A stretch of DNA of 64,000 nucleotides from Tistrella mobilis (GTDB lineage Bacteria > Pseudomonadota > Alphaproteobacteria > Tistrellales > Tistrellaceae), in the NCBI RefSeq assembly GCF_039634785.1, contig NZ_JBBIAB010000009.1:124001-188000 (forward strand). Direction: 5' to 3'. The notes under the pieces were generated by a model that did not search any database, was not told the DNA's origin, and was given only the letters and a program-made list of their open reading frames with translations. Below are positions 9,255 through 17,714 of the stretch, one piece after another (position 1 is the first letter of the stretch; every line of letters starts with the position of its first letter). The position numbers were made by a program, and so were the translations under genes.

Positions 9255-9290
9255 CGATCCGGGCTCGGGAACCTTGGGTTGAGAGACGAG

Positions 9291-9313
9291 GGGCGGCTGC
9301 GGCCGCCCTTTTT
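9291..9313 (+). terminator. Rho-independent terminator after proC
   Basis: GGGCGGC (9291-9297), loop TGCG, GCCGCCC (9302-9308), followed directly by five T residues. It lies 36 bases after the proC stop codon. Confidence 0.88.
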
Positions 9314-9434
9314 CGTGCGCCCGATGGGGGAAAATCAGGGCCGCATGACGGACCGGCCCACGCATGGGTCTTGCCCCGCAGCCCGGTTCGGGTCACTAAT
9401 CGGCAAAGCCCCACAAAAGCGGAGCGCCGGAGAG

Positions 9435-10298
9435 ATGACCCACGCGATCAACGGCATCGATCATGCCATCATCGGTGTCGCCGACCTGGAAGCGGCACGG
9501 GAGCGGTTTCGGCGGCTTGGCTTTGCCGTCACCGACCGCGGACGCCATGTCGGCTGGGGCACGGCGAATTACTGCGTCATGTTCGACGACGACTATCTGG
9601 AACTGCTGGGGTTGATCGACCCCGCCGCCTTCACCAACGGCCTGGATCGTTTTCTTGAAAAGGGCGAGGGCGGGCTTGGCGTGGTGTTCTCCACCCCGGA
9701 TGCCGAGGCCTCGCACGCCCTGCTGGGCGCGGCCGGGCTGGTCGCGCCCGAAAATGCGCTGCGCAATCTGGGCCGGGTGATCGAGAACGGCCCGGATGGC
9801 GGCCCGGTGGAACTCGCCTTCCGCAACGTCCATCTGGCGGACGGGGCCACGCCGGGCATTCCGGCCTTCCTCTGCCAGCATCTGACGCCCGAGAAGATGC
9901 GCCGCCCGGACTGGCTGGCCCATCCCAACACCGCCCGCTGCATTCTGTCGGCCACCATCGTGGTCGACGATGTGAACGCGGCCACCGAGGCCTATTCCCG
10001 GTTGTTCGGCAGCGGTGCGGTCACCCCCACCGATACCGTGATCGCGGTGCATACCGGCCGGGGGGTGCTGATGTTCGCCACGCCCTACGACCTGCCCAAT
10101 CTGCATCCCGATCTCGACGACGAGCCCCGCGCCCATGATCACGGCCTGGTGGCGCTGCAGATCGGCGTCGCCGATCGCGACCGTACGGCGGCCGTGCTCG
10201 AGGAGAACGGGGTGGCCTTCGATCGCGAGCAGAATGGCGATCTGATCGTCGGCCCCGAAGAGGCCTGCGGCGTGCTGATCGAATTTACCTCCGTCTGA
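9435..10298 (+). CDS. VOC superfamily (glyoxalase-like) protein
   Basis: Protein of 287 residues with two vicinal-oxygen-chelate halves. The first begins INGIDHAIIGVADLEAARE and the second begins CILSATIVVDDVNAATEAY. It matches the Glyoxalase_3-type domain proteins of unknown substrate. A metal-ligand histidine is plausible in GIDHA, but the complete metal set cannot be confirmed by eye. The frame is open further upstream, but similarity and a GGAG-type ribosome site indicate a start at MTHAINGID. A terminator separates it from proC, so it is probably a single-gene unit. Confidence 0.83.
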   Translation: MTHAINGIDHAIIGVADLEAARERFRRLGFAVTDRGRHVGWGTANYCVMFDDDYLELLGLIDPAAFTNGLDRFLEKGEGGLGVVFSTPDAEASHALLGAAGLVAPENALRNLGRVIENGPDGGPVELAFRNVHLADGATPGIPAFLCQHLTPEKMRRPDWLAHPNTARCILSATIVVDDVNAATEAYSRLFGSGAVTPTDTVIAVHTGRGVLMFATPYDLPNLHPDLDDEPRAHDHGLVALQIGVADRDRTAAVLEENGVAFDREQNGDLIVGPEEACGVLIEFTSV

Positions 10299-10321
10299 CC
10301 GACGGATTTGCGCCGGAACGT

Positions 10322-10356
10322 GACAAAGGGCGGCCCCGTCGAGGCCGCCCTTTGTC
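10322..10356. terminator. Bidirectional terminator between convergent genes
   Basis: A perfect 14-base-pair stem, GACAAAGGGCGGCC (10322-10335) pairing with GGCCGCCCTTTGTC (10343-10356), encloses a seven-base loop. Its A/T ends give short U-runs in both directions, serving the VOC gene and the convergent hydrolase gene. Confidence 0.85.
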
Positions 10357-10374
10357 GGTTCAGGCGCGGGATCT

Positions 10375-11085
10375 TCAGATCGGCGGCCGGCGCGGCCCCG
10401 ACAGGCGACGGTCCAGGAAGCGCAGGGTCACCTCCATGGCATAGCGGGCCTCTTCCGGCCGATAGTCCGGGCGGGCCTCGCAATTGAAGCCGTGGCCGGC
10501 CTGCGGGTGGACGTAGATCTCGGCACCGGGCGCCATCACGCGCAGCTTGTCGGCGGTGGGGCCCGCCGGAATATGACCGTCGCGCCCGCCCAGATGGACC
10601 AGCAGCGGCGCCACGGGCTTGATGCCCTCGTCCAGATATTTCGGCACCTGGCCGCCGTAATAGCTGACGGCGGCGTCGATCGACAGCTTTGCGGCGGCCA
10701 GATAGGCGAGGCTGCCGCCCCAGCAGAAGCCGACCACGCCCACGGGGAAGGCGGCGCCGTGGCGGGCACGCAGCCGATCCACCGCGGCGGCGACATAGGT
10801 CAGGGCCTCGTCGTCGGGCACCTGGCCCTTCAGCTCGATGCCGCGCTTCAGGTCTTCGGGGCCATAGCCGAGTTCGGTATCCGGCGCGACCCGGTCGAAC
10901 AGGGCCGGTGCCACCACCTCATAGCCCGGCAGGGCAAGGCGATCGGCCACGCCCCGGATATGGGCATTCACCCCGAAGATCTCCTGCAGGACCACCAGGC
11001 CGGCCCGTGCGGGCTGGCGGGGCGTGGCATGCCAGGCCGAGATCGACGTGCCGGTAGCGGCATCCAGACGGATGAACTCACCCAT
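10375..11085 (-). CDS. Dienelactone hydrolase family protein
   Basis: Alpha/beta hydrolase of 236 residues. The catalytic triad of the dienelactone hydrolase family is visible: nucleophile Cys in GVVGFCWGGS, Asp in HLGGRDGHIP, and His in PQAGHGFNCE. The N-terminal EIFGVNAHIRGVADRLA is also typical of carboxymethylenebutenolidase. No aromatic-ring-cleavage genes lie nearby, so it may act on other esters or lactones. It is monocistronic, convergent with the VOC gene and divergent from the DUF1266 gene. Confidence 0.9.
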   Translation of the reverse strand: MGEFIRLDAATGTSISAWHATPRQPARAGLVVLQEIFGVNAHIRGVADRLALPGYEVVAPALFDRVAPDTELGYGPEDLKRGIELKGQVPDDEALTYVAAAVDRLRARHGAAFPVGVVGFCWGGSLAYLAAAKLSIDAAVSYYGGQVPKYLDEGIKPVAPLLVHLGGRDGHIPAGPTADKLRVMAPGAEIYVHPQAGHGFNCEARPDYRPEEARYAMEVTLRFLDRRLSGPRRPPI

Positions 11086-11382
11086 GTGCGAAACCTCGTG
11101 ACGATGTTGCGGCGGGGCTCCGGGACGCTCCGGAGCCTCCTCTCAGATACGACATGATGTTGGGGAACGGAAGAGACGGGTATGCCGCAACCAGGATTGA
11201 CACCGTCTGGTCGCATGACCGGCTGCCCCTCTGCCGTCATGATGGCTTAAGAGATCTTCGGAAGAAGACCACCGCTTGCTGCAGAAGATCTGCACGGCCG
11301 GCGGTCGACGATTATGGATCGGACGGCACCCGTGGAGACCGGACCCTTTGAGAGGGGATCTCTTGGTCGGAGCACGGGACTT
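11086..11382. other. Divergent intergenic region, hydrolase / DUF1266
   Basis: About 297 bases between two divergent genes. A GGAGCC/GGCTCC-type hairpin lies close to the hydrolase start. TTGACA occurs at about 11197 on the plus strand without a clear -10 partner. The AGATCT sequence recurs several times (11251-11289 and about 11358). No RNA gene or small gene was recognised. Confidence 0.3.
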
Positions 11383-13101
11383 ATGGGTAGTCAGACGATG
11401 ACGGCGGCCGCGCAGTCGGGCGGGCGCCACGAACGGAGCATCGCCGAGGTCGCGGCCGAACTGCTGGGCTTCGCGCGGGCGATGGATGACGGCCGGCTGG
11501 ACTACGACCGGCGGTCGGTCAGGCTGACCTTCGGCAGCGCCAATGGCGACGGGATGCTCGCCGTGATCGTGATCCTGGCGGCGGTGTCCCTGGTGGCCGG
11601 CATCGTCTCGCTGTTTCTGATCAACGATCTGGCGCTCCTTGGTCTTTCCCTGCCGGATTGGAGCTTCTTTGCCCTGGCCCTTGTCCTGCTCTGCCTGGCC
11701 CTCTGGGCGGCGCCGCGCTCGGGCACGCATTTCGATCTGCGGCAGCGGGCCGTGATCCATGGCGGGGCAAGCTTGCCTTTCGACCGGATCCTGCCCGCCC
11801 AGCTGGAGCTGACGCCCGATGACGACGGGGTGGCGCTCAGCCTGGAGCATCCGGATCTGAACCGGCGCCTGGCGCATTTCCCTGCAGCGAAGATGGAGGC
11901 GGCGCAGGCCGTCCGGGCACGGCTGGTCGAGCTGCTGGAACGGCGGCTGCCTTTCACGCGGCCCGCAGCCTTCACGCGGCCTGCAGGCCCCGCCTCTGCA
12001 CCCCGGCAGACCACCGGCGCCGGGACCGGCCTTTCCGCTGATCTTCCGAAAGCGCCGGGACGTCTGACCCCGGTCCAGGGCTGGATCATCGGCGCCGGCG
12101 CGATCTTTGCCCGCGCCAACGGCCACCCGGTCGACCGGCTGGGAGAGGTGTCGGGGCCGCTCGGGGCGCTTGGCCGGCGCAAGGCCGTGGCGCTGCTGCG
12201 CGAGGGCTGGGGTATTGTGGGCGGCGAGGATGTCGACGGCCAGGTCATGTCCCTGATCACCCGGGGGCATCGCGAGGATTTCGGCTTCACCGCCCGTGTT
12301 GCAGAGCTGTCTGAAGGCGAGCGGGTGCGCTATGGCCGGGCCCTCCACGCCCTCACCGACAGCGGGCTGGCGGATGATCCCGCCGCCCGGCAGCGGGCGC
12401 TCGCCGACCTGATCGCCCTGCGCTACGGCCCCCAGGGCCTGCAGGTGATGGGCGGCGTGCTGCGCCGTGCTCCCGAGACCGATCCTGCCGTGGTTGATCT
12501 GGTGGAGACCGCCATGCTGGGCCCGCTGTGGGATCCCGAGGTCGATGCGGACGAACTCGAACCCCATTGGGCGCGGGCCCGCGAGATGGTCGGGACCGAA
12601 TTCGGCGACGAGGGGCTCAGCGCCTTCGATGCCTGGCGCGCGGCCTTCACGCGCGACGTGATCGAGGTTCCGGGGGCGCTGGAGCTCTATGTCCAGCTCC
12701 GGATCTTCCTGCACCAGCTGGCCGATCCCGACTTTCCGGCCGAAGAGCTGGGGCGGCTGCGGCTTCTGGAGGCCGCCGGTCCCGGCGCCGTCACCCATGA
12801 CCGTCACATGGCCTGGGATTTCGGCCGGGCATTGATGCTGATCCGCTGGGGTCACATGGCCGGCTGGATCGACGCGGATGATGCCTGGATGCGGATGCTG
12901 CCGATCGCGCGTGAGATCCAGAGCGCCTATGGCTCGTGGACCGATATGGCTGCGGCCTGTCTGGAGGGGCGTGCATTGTGGTCGGGCGGCAGGGACGGCG
13001 ACCAGCCGGCTTTCGAAAAGGCTGCGGCTGAACTTGAAGCCGATTCCGACAGCCCGTGGAACCGGCTCCCCTGGGATCTGCCGCTCGAGAAGGACTGGTG
13101 A
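11383..13101 (+). CDS. DUF1266 domain protein with two N-terminal membrane helices
   Basis: Protein of about 572 residues. Near its start it has two hydrophobic helices (MLAVIVILAAVSLVAGIVSL and SFFALALVLLCLALWAAP), then a soluble strand-rich segment. An Ala/Pro-rich linker with a repeated FTRPA follows. The C-terminal 330 residues match DUF1266: the opening GWIIGAGAIFARANG and LREGWGIVGGEDVDGQV, and the hallmark WDFGRALMLIRWGHMAGWI near the end. DUF1266 has no known biochemical role. The start is uncertain: ATG at 11383 has GGAG upstream, while ATG at 11314 and 11398 are also in frame. Confidence 0.75.
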   Translation: MGSQTMTAAAQSGGRHERSIAEVAAELLGFARAMDDGRLDYDRRSVRLTFGSANGDGMLAVIVILAAVSLVAGIVSLFLINDLALLGLSLPDWSFFALALVLLCLALWAAPRSGTHFDLRQRAVIHGGASLPFDRILPAQLELTPDDDGVALSLEHPDLNRRLAHFPAAKMEAAQAVRARLVELLERRLPFTRPAAFTRPAGPASAPRQTTGAGTGLSADLPKAPGRLTPVQGWIIGAGAIFARANGHPVDRLGEVSGPLGALGRRKAVALLREGWGIVGGEDVDGQVMSLITRGHREDFGFTARVAELSEGERVRYGRALHALTDSGLADDPAARQRALADLIALRYGPQGLQVMGGVLRRAPETDPAVVDLVETAMLGPLWDPEVDADELEPHWARAREMVGTEFGDEGLSAFDAWRAAFTRDVIEVPGALELYVQLRIFLHQLADPDFPAEELGRLRLLEAAGPGAVTHDRHMAWDFGRALMLIRWGHMAGWIDADDAWMRMLPIAREIQSAYGSWTDMAAACLEGRALWSGGRDGDQPAFEKAAAELEADSDSPWNRLPWDLPLEKDW

Positions 13102-13126
13102 TCGCCGCTTTCGGTCCCCGACATGC

Positions 13127-13160
13127 AGAACGCCCGGCATGACCCCATGCCGGGCGTTCT
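13127..13160. terminator. Hairpin between convergent genes (DUF1266 / ychF)
   Basis: Perfect 14-base-pair stem AGAACGCCCGGCAT/ATGCCGGGCGTTCT with loop GACCCC. No long T-run follows on either side, but its position between two converging stop codons supports a terminator role. Confidence 0.7.
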
Positions 13161-13215
13161 CTGTTCCGGACCCTGCGTTCGGGCGGCACGCCGCCCTCAG
13201 ACGCCGATCGAACCC

Positions 13216-14316
13216 TCAGACGTTGAACAGGAAATGGAAGACGTCGCCGTCGCGGACCACGTATTCCTTGCCTTCCATGCGCAGCTTGCCGGCGGCCCGG
13301 GCTTCGGCCTCGCCGCCGCAGGCGATGTAGTCGTCGAAAGCGATGGTCTCGGCGCGGATGAAGCCGCGCTCGAAATCGGTGTGGATGGCACCGGCGGCCT
13401 GGGGGGCGGTGGCGCCGCGGCGGACCGTCCAGGCGCGGGCCTCCTTGGGGCCGACGGTGAAGAAGGTCAGCAGGTCGAGCAGGCCATAGCCGGCGCGGAT
13501 CACGCGGGCGAGGCCGGTCTCTTCCAGGCCCAGCGCTTCCAGGAAGTCGCGCTTCTCGGCCTCGTCGGAGAGCATGGCGACCTCGCTCTCGATCTTGGCG
13601 GAGACCACGACCGCGGCAGCACCTTCGGCCTCGGCCTTCGCGAAGACCTTCGCCGACAGCTCGTTGCCCTCGGCCGCAGCACCTTCGTCGACATTGCAGA
13701 CATAGAGCACCGGCTTGGCGGTCAGCAGCTGGAGCAGCTGGAAGGCGCGGCGCTCTTCGGCCTCGATCTTCACCGTGCGGGCCGGGCGGCCCTCTTCCAG
13801 CGCCGAGAGAACCCGGCCGATCAGCTCCGCCTGGGCCTTGGCGTCCTTGTCGCCGCCCTTGGCGCGCTTTTCGATGCCGGCCATGCGCTTCTGCAGGCTT
13901 TCGAGATCGGCGAGCATCAGCTCGGTCTCGATCGTCTCGGCATCGCGCAGCGGATCGACGCCGCCTTCGACATGGGTGATGTCGTCATCCACGAAGCAGC
14001 GCAGCACATGGGCGATGGCGTCCACCTCGCGGATATGGGCGAGGAACTGGTTGCCGAGGCCTTCGCCCTTGCTGGCGCCGCGCACCAGGCCTGCAATGTC
14101 GACGAAGTCGAGCTGGGTCGGGATGATCTGCTTCGAGCCGGCGATGGCCGCAAGCTTGTCGAGGCGCGGATCCGGCACCATCACCCGGCCGGAATTCGGC
14201 TCGATGGTGCAGAACGGATAGTTCGCCGCTTCTGCCGCCGCGGTGCTGGTCAGCGCGTTGAACAGGGTCGACTTGCCGATATTCGGCATGCCGACGATGC
14301 CGCATTTGAAGCCCAT
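13216..14316 (-). CDS. ychF: Redox-regulated ATPase/GTPase YchF (Obg family)
   Basis: Cytoplasmic P-loop NTPase of 366 residues. The N-terminal G domain has MGFKCGIVGMPNIGKSTLFN (G1) and DFVDIAGLVRGASKGEGLGN (G3). A coiled-coil insertion (ADLESLQKRMAGIEKRA) and the C-terminal TGS domain follow, ending GKEYVVRDGDVFHFLFNV. OLA1/YchF proteins prefer ATP and associate with ribosomes. The start MGFKCG is invariant in the family. It follows pth by four bases and lies downstream of rplY, a usual bacterial arrangement. Confidence 0.96.
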   Translation of the reverse strand: MGFKCGIVGMPNIGKSTLFNALTSTAAAEAANYPFCTIEPNSGRVMVPDPRLDKLAAIAGSKQIIPTQLDFVDIAGLVRGASKGEGLGNQFLAHIREVDAIAHVLRCFVDDDITHVEGGVDPLRDAETIETELMLADLESLQKRMAGIEKRAKGGDKDAKAQAELIGRVLSALEEGRPARTVKIEAEERRAFQLLQLLTAKPVLYVCNVDEGAAAEGNELSAKVFAKAEAEGAAAVVVSAKIESEVAMLSDEAEKRDFLEALGLEETGLARVIRAGYGLLDLLTFFTVGPKEARAWTVRRGATAPQAAGAIHTDFERGFIRAETIAFDDYIACGGEAEARAAGKLRMEGKEYVVRDGDVFHFLFNV

Positions 14317-14320
14317 GGGA

Positions 14321-14971
14321 TTACTCCTCGCCGCCGGTCGCACCCGCGGGCGGGGCACCCGCGGCATCCGGCTTCGCCGGCTTTGCCGGCTTCAGCGGTT
14401 TCGGCGGCCGGACGGCACCCGCAACCTTGCTCATATAATCGCTCTCGCGGCCGGCCAGCAGCAGCGGCAGATGCACCGCCACCGCATCGGTCAGATCGCG
14501 GAGCCAATCCTGTTCGGCCCTGGCGAAATCGCCCAGCACCCAGCCATGGACCCGGGCCTTGTCGCCCGGATGGCCGATGCCCAGCCGCACGCGCACGAAA
14601 TCGGCCCCCATATGGCGGGTGATGTCGCGCAGGCCGTTATGGCCGGCATGGCCGCCGCCGGTCTTCACCCGCATTTTCGAGGGGGCGAGGTCAAGCTCGT
14701 CGTGGAACACGACGATGCGGCCCGGCTCGATCTTGTGGAAGCGGGCGGCCTCGGCGACCGAACGGCCGCTCTCGTTCATGTAGGTGAGGGGCTTGAGCGC
14801 GATCGCGCGCTCGGGGCCGATGCGGCCTTCGGAAATCTCGCCCTGGAACTTGCGGCGCCAGGGGGAGAAGCCATGGCGGCGGACAATTTCGTCCACCGCC
14901 ATGAAGCCGATATTGTGGCGATTGCCGGCGTATTCGGGGCCGGGATTGCCCAGACCGACCAGCAGCCACAT
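14321..14971 (-). CDS. pth: Peptidyl-tRNA hydrolase
   Basis: Releases tRNA from peptidyl-tRNA dropped by ribosomes. The 216-residue protein has the family landmarks [20 protein letters not shown] (catalytic His in NRHNIG), [25 protein letters not shown] and [13 protein letters not shown]. The last 25 residues form an unusual low-complexity tail rich in Lys, Pro and Ala ([20 protein letters not shown]) beyond the enzyme core. Only five bases separate it from rplY, with which it is cotranscribed. Confidence 0.96.
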   Translation of the reverse strand: MWLLVGLGNPGPEYAGNRHNIGFMAVDEIVRRHGFSPWRRKFQGEISEGRIGPERAIALKPLTYMNESGRSVAEAARFHKIEPGRIVVFHDELDLAPSKMRVKTGGGHAGHNGLRDITRHMGADFVRVRLGIGHPGDKARVHGWVLGDFARAEQDWLRDLTDAVAVHLPLLLAGRESDYMSKVAGAVRPPKPLKPAKPAKPDAAGAPPAGATGGEE

Positions 14972-14976
14972 GATCG

Positions 14977-15591
14977 TCAGGCCTCTTCGTCGCCTTCGGC
15001 CTCACCGGCGTCCTCGGAGAGGCCGGCCGGCGCCGCGATCGTCGCGATGGTGAAGTCGCGATCGGTGATCGCCGGGCGGGTGCCCTTCGGCAGCTCGACG
15101 GCGCTGATGTGGATGCTGTCACCGATCTGGGCGTTCGCCAGGTCGACGGTGATCGACTGCGGGATCGCGTCGGGGGCGCAGATCAGCTCGACCTCGTGAC
15201 GGACGACGTTCAGCACGCCACCCTTCTTGATGCCGGGGCAGATCGCCTCGTTGACGAAGTGCACGGCCACTTCGACGCGGATCTCGTGGTCGCCGGTCAG
15301 GCGCAGCAGGTCGACATGCAGCGGCACGTCGGTGACCGGATGGAGCTGCACGTCGCGGGCCAGCACGCGGATGCTCTCACCGTCCAGCTTCACCTCGATC
15401 ACGGTCGAGGCGAGGTCCGGGGTACGGTTGAAGAACAGGCCGAACTCGCGGGCGTTGAACGACACCATCTGGGCGGGCTGCTTGCCGCCGTAGATCACGC
15501 CGGGGACGAGGCCGTCACGGCGGGCCTGACGCGCGGCCCCCTTACCGCCGCGGTCACGCGCCGTCGCATTCAGCACGGGCTGAGTGGTCAT
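14977..15591 (-). CDS. rplY: 50S ribosomal protein L25 (long, TL5/CTC form)
   Basis: 5S rRNA-binding ribosomal protein of 204 residues. It is the long form with an N-terminal L25 domain ([35 protein letters not shown]) and a C-terminal beta domain ([20 protein letters not shown]). An acidic tail ends [12 protein letters not shown]. It is the first gene of rplY-pth-ychF, a standard cluster, and lies downstream of prs with a terminator in between. Confidence 0.95.
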   Translation of the reverse strand: MTTQPVLNATARDRGGKGAARQARRDGLVPGVIYGGKQPAQMVSFNAREFGLFFNRTPDLASTVIEVKLDGESIRVLARDVQLHPVTDVPLHVDLLRLTGDHEIRVEVAVHFVNEAICPGIKKGGVLNVVRHEVELICAPDAIPQSITVDLANAQIGDSIHISAVELPKGTRPAITDRDFTIATIAAPAGLSEDAGEAEGDEEA

Positions 15592-15683
15592 GAGGATGGT
15601 CTCCTGCTGGCCGGCGGCGCCTGTCTGTACGGCCCGCCGGGGGGTTATGCCGGTTCGCTGATGCCTTGGTCCGGAAATACGGC

Positions 15684-15711
15684 AGGGCGGGCCTCCAGGG
15701 GTGCCCGCCCT
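15684..15711 (-). terminator. Terminator after prs
   Basis: On the minus strand a nine-base-pair stem AGGGCGGGC/GCCCGCCCT with a ten-base loop lies 25 bases after the prs stop codon. A short TATTT follows it. Moderate support. Confidence 0.6.
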
Positions 15712-15735
15712 CGATACCGTCAGGTGTCCGGGACG

Positions 15736-16668
<933 letters not shown>

Positions 16669-16982
16669 CGACACTGCCCCGCGATGATCTGTCCGACTGT
16701 CCGGATGAGGAAGGTGAGGACGCACGTCCCGCCCGTGGGATCATTCCCGTAGGCTTTGCATGCCGATGGTCGGTTCAACCTTTGGTCGCGCCGGCCGTCC
16801 GTGCGAACTGTGCGAGAAAAGGCAAGCGACCGCAAGACGTTGTTCGACGTCCTCCGGGCCTGCCTTTGCGCGGGCGCAAAATAGCAAGGCGTCTCGAAGC
16901 TGTAAACATGCAGGCGGCGGGGGGCGCGTGCCCGCCCGCTGCATGCATGGCCGGAATGACACGGTACCGCCGCCGGGTACGG
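16669..16982. other. Intergenic region, DUF2165 gene to prs
   Basis: This 314-base stretch on the prs upstream side contains the terminator-like hairpin at 16908-16944. The rest must hold the prs promoter and leader, but no clear -35/-10 pair, tRNA or riboswitch was recognised. Confidence 0.4.
16908..16944 (-). terminator. Hairpin downstream of DUF2165 gene
   Basis: Outer arms ATGCAG/CTGCAT and inner arms GGCGGG/CCCGCC form an imperfect GC-rich stem. On the minus strand it is followed by GTTTAC. It lies 39 bases after the DUF2165 stop codon. Confidence 0.5.
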
Positions 16983-17477
16983 TCAGTCCGGGTCGGGCTG
17001 GCCGACATAGATCACCACCGCCAGGATCGTGATGTAGAACCGGAAAGCCGGTGCCTGGCCGTTCCAGGTGGACGACTGCCACATGGCGAACCACTCGCCG
17101 CCGATCACCATGAAGCCCACGAACCAGACCAGAAAGCCCATGGCGGCGCCGAAATGGACCATCCGCTTGGCGCGGCCGAATTCTCCGGCCGTGCCGTTGA
17201 CCCGGCGCAGCATGGCGATGCCAGCCACGGCGAACAGGGCCGCGGTGATGCCCTCGCCGGCGATGATCGCCCAATAGCCGATATGCCAGAAGATCGGATC
17301 GGTGATCGCCCGCCACATCAGCGCATTGCCGGGGAAGGTGTCGTCCATCGCCAGAACGTGAGACACGAAGGCGAAATTCGATCCGTAGTCGGTCAGATTG
17401 TTGAAGGTGACGAGGAAGGCGAAGGCCGAGAGGCCAAGCACCATCACGATCTTGGCCACACGCGACGCAGCAGGCAT
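16983..17477 (-). CDS. DUF2165 family small integral membrane protein
   Basis: Protein of 164 residues with four predicted membrane helices (for example KIVMVLGLSAFAFLVTF and AAMGFLVWFVGFMVIGGEW). It contains the family motifs NNLTDYGSN, FVSHVLAMDDTFPGN and EWFAMWQSSTWNGQ. DUF2165 proteins have no known role. Coordinates and start are well supported by family length. It is the only recognised gene between prs and ade on this strand. Confidence 0.9.
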   Translation of the reverse strand: MPAASRVAKIVMVLGLSAFAFLVTFNNLTDYGSNFAFVSHVLAMDDTFPGNALMWRAITDPIFWHIGYWAIIAGEGITAALFAVAGIAMLRRVNGTAGEFGRAKRMVHFGAAMGFLVWFVGFMVIGGEWFAMWQSSTWNGQAPAFRFYITILAVVIYVGQPDPD

Positions 17478-17562
17478 GAACGCTCGCTCCCTGGGACCGG
17501 GCGGTTTACCCCCGGTCCGGACACTCCTGACCGGAGGTCCCTGTCCCGGAACGGGGTCCGCC

Positions 17563-17631
17563 TCACATCATTATGCAACTGGCCATCATGCCCAGAAGCA
17601 GCACCAAGGTGAAGATGATCAGATAGGGCAC
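17563..17631 (-). CDS. Possible 22-residue single-helix membrane peptide
   Basis: Reading from GTG at 17631 gives VPYLIIFTLVLLLGMMASCI followed by two Met and a stop: one hydrophobic helix. There is no ATG start before the hydrophobic part. The frame continues upstream without a stop (positively charged HKKAAR just before the helix, as in many small membrane proteins), so the true start may lie further up. No family recognised. It sits between ade and the DUF2165 gene on the same strand. It could equally be chance. Confidence 0.3.
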   Translation of the reverse strand: MPYLIIFTLVLLLGMMASCIMM

Positions 17632-17666
17632 GCGTGCGGCTTTCTTGTGAGGCGCCGGCCGGGTGG

Positions 17667-17714
17667 GTCGGGCGGCGAGCAGGTCGGGCGGCGAGCAGGT
17701 CAGGCGGCGAGCAG
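17667..17714. repeat. Three tandem copies of a 16-base repeat at the end of ade
   Basis: GTCGGGCGGCGAGCAG occurs at 17667-17682 and 17683-17698, and with one G-to-A change at 17699-17714. The changed base creates the TGA stop codon of ade on the minus strand. Confidence 0.85.

Noticed and set aside
16669-16982. Possible tRNA or riboswitch upstream of prs
   Set aside because: No T-loop (GGTTCRA-type), acceptor stem or conserved purine-aptamer core was found; only a terminator-like hairpin is present.
17667-17714. Direct repeats as attachment or insertion-site duplications
   Set aside because: The copies are adjacent and only 16 bases long, with no element between them, so slippage duplication explains them.
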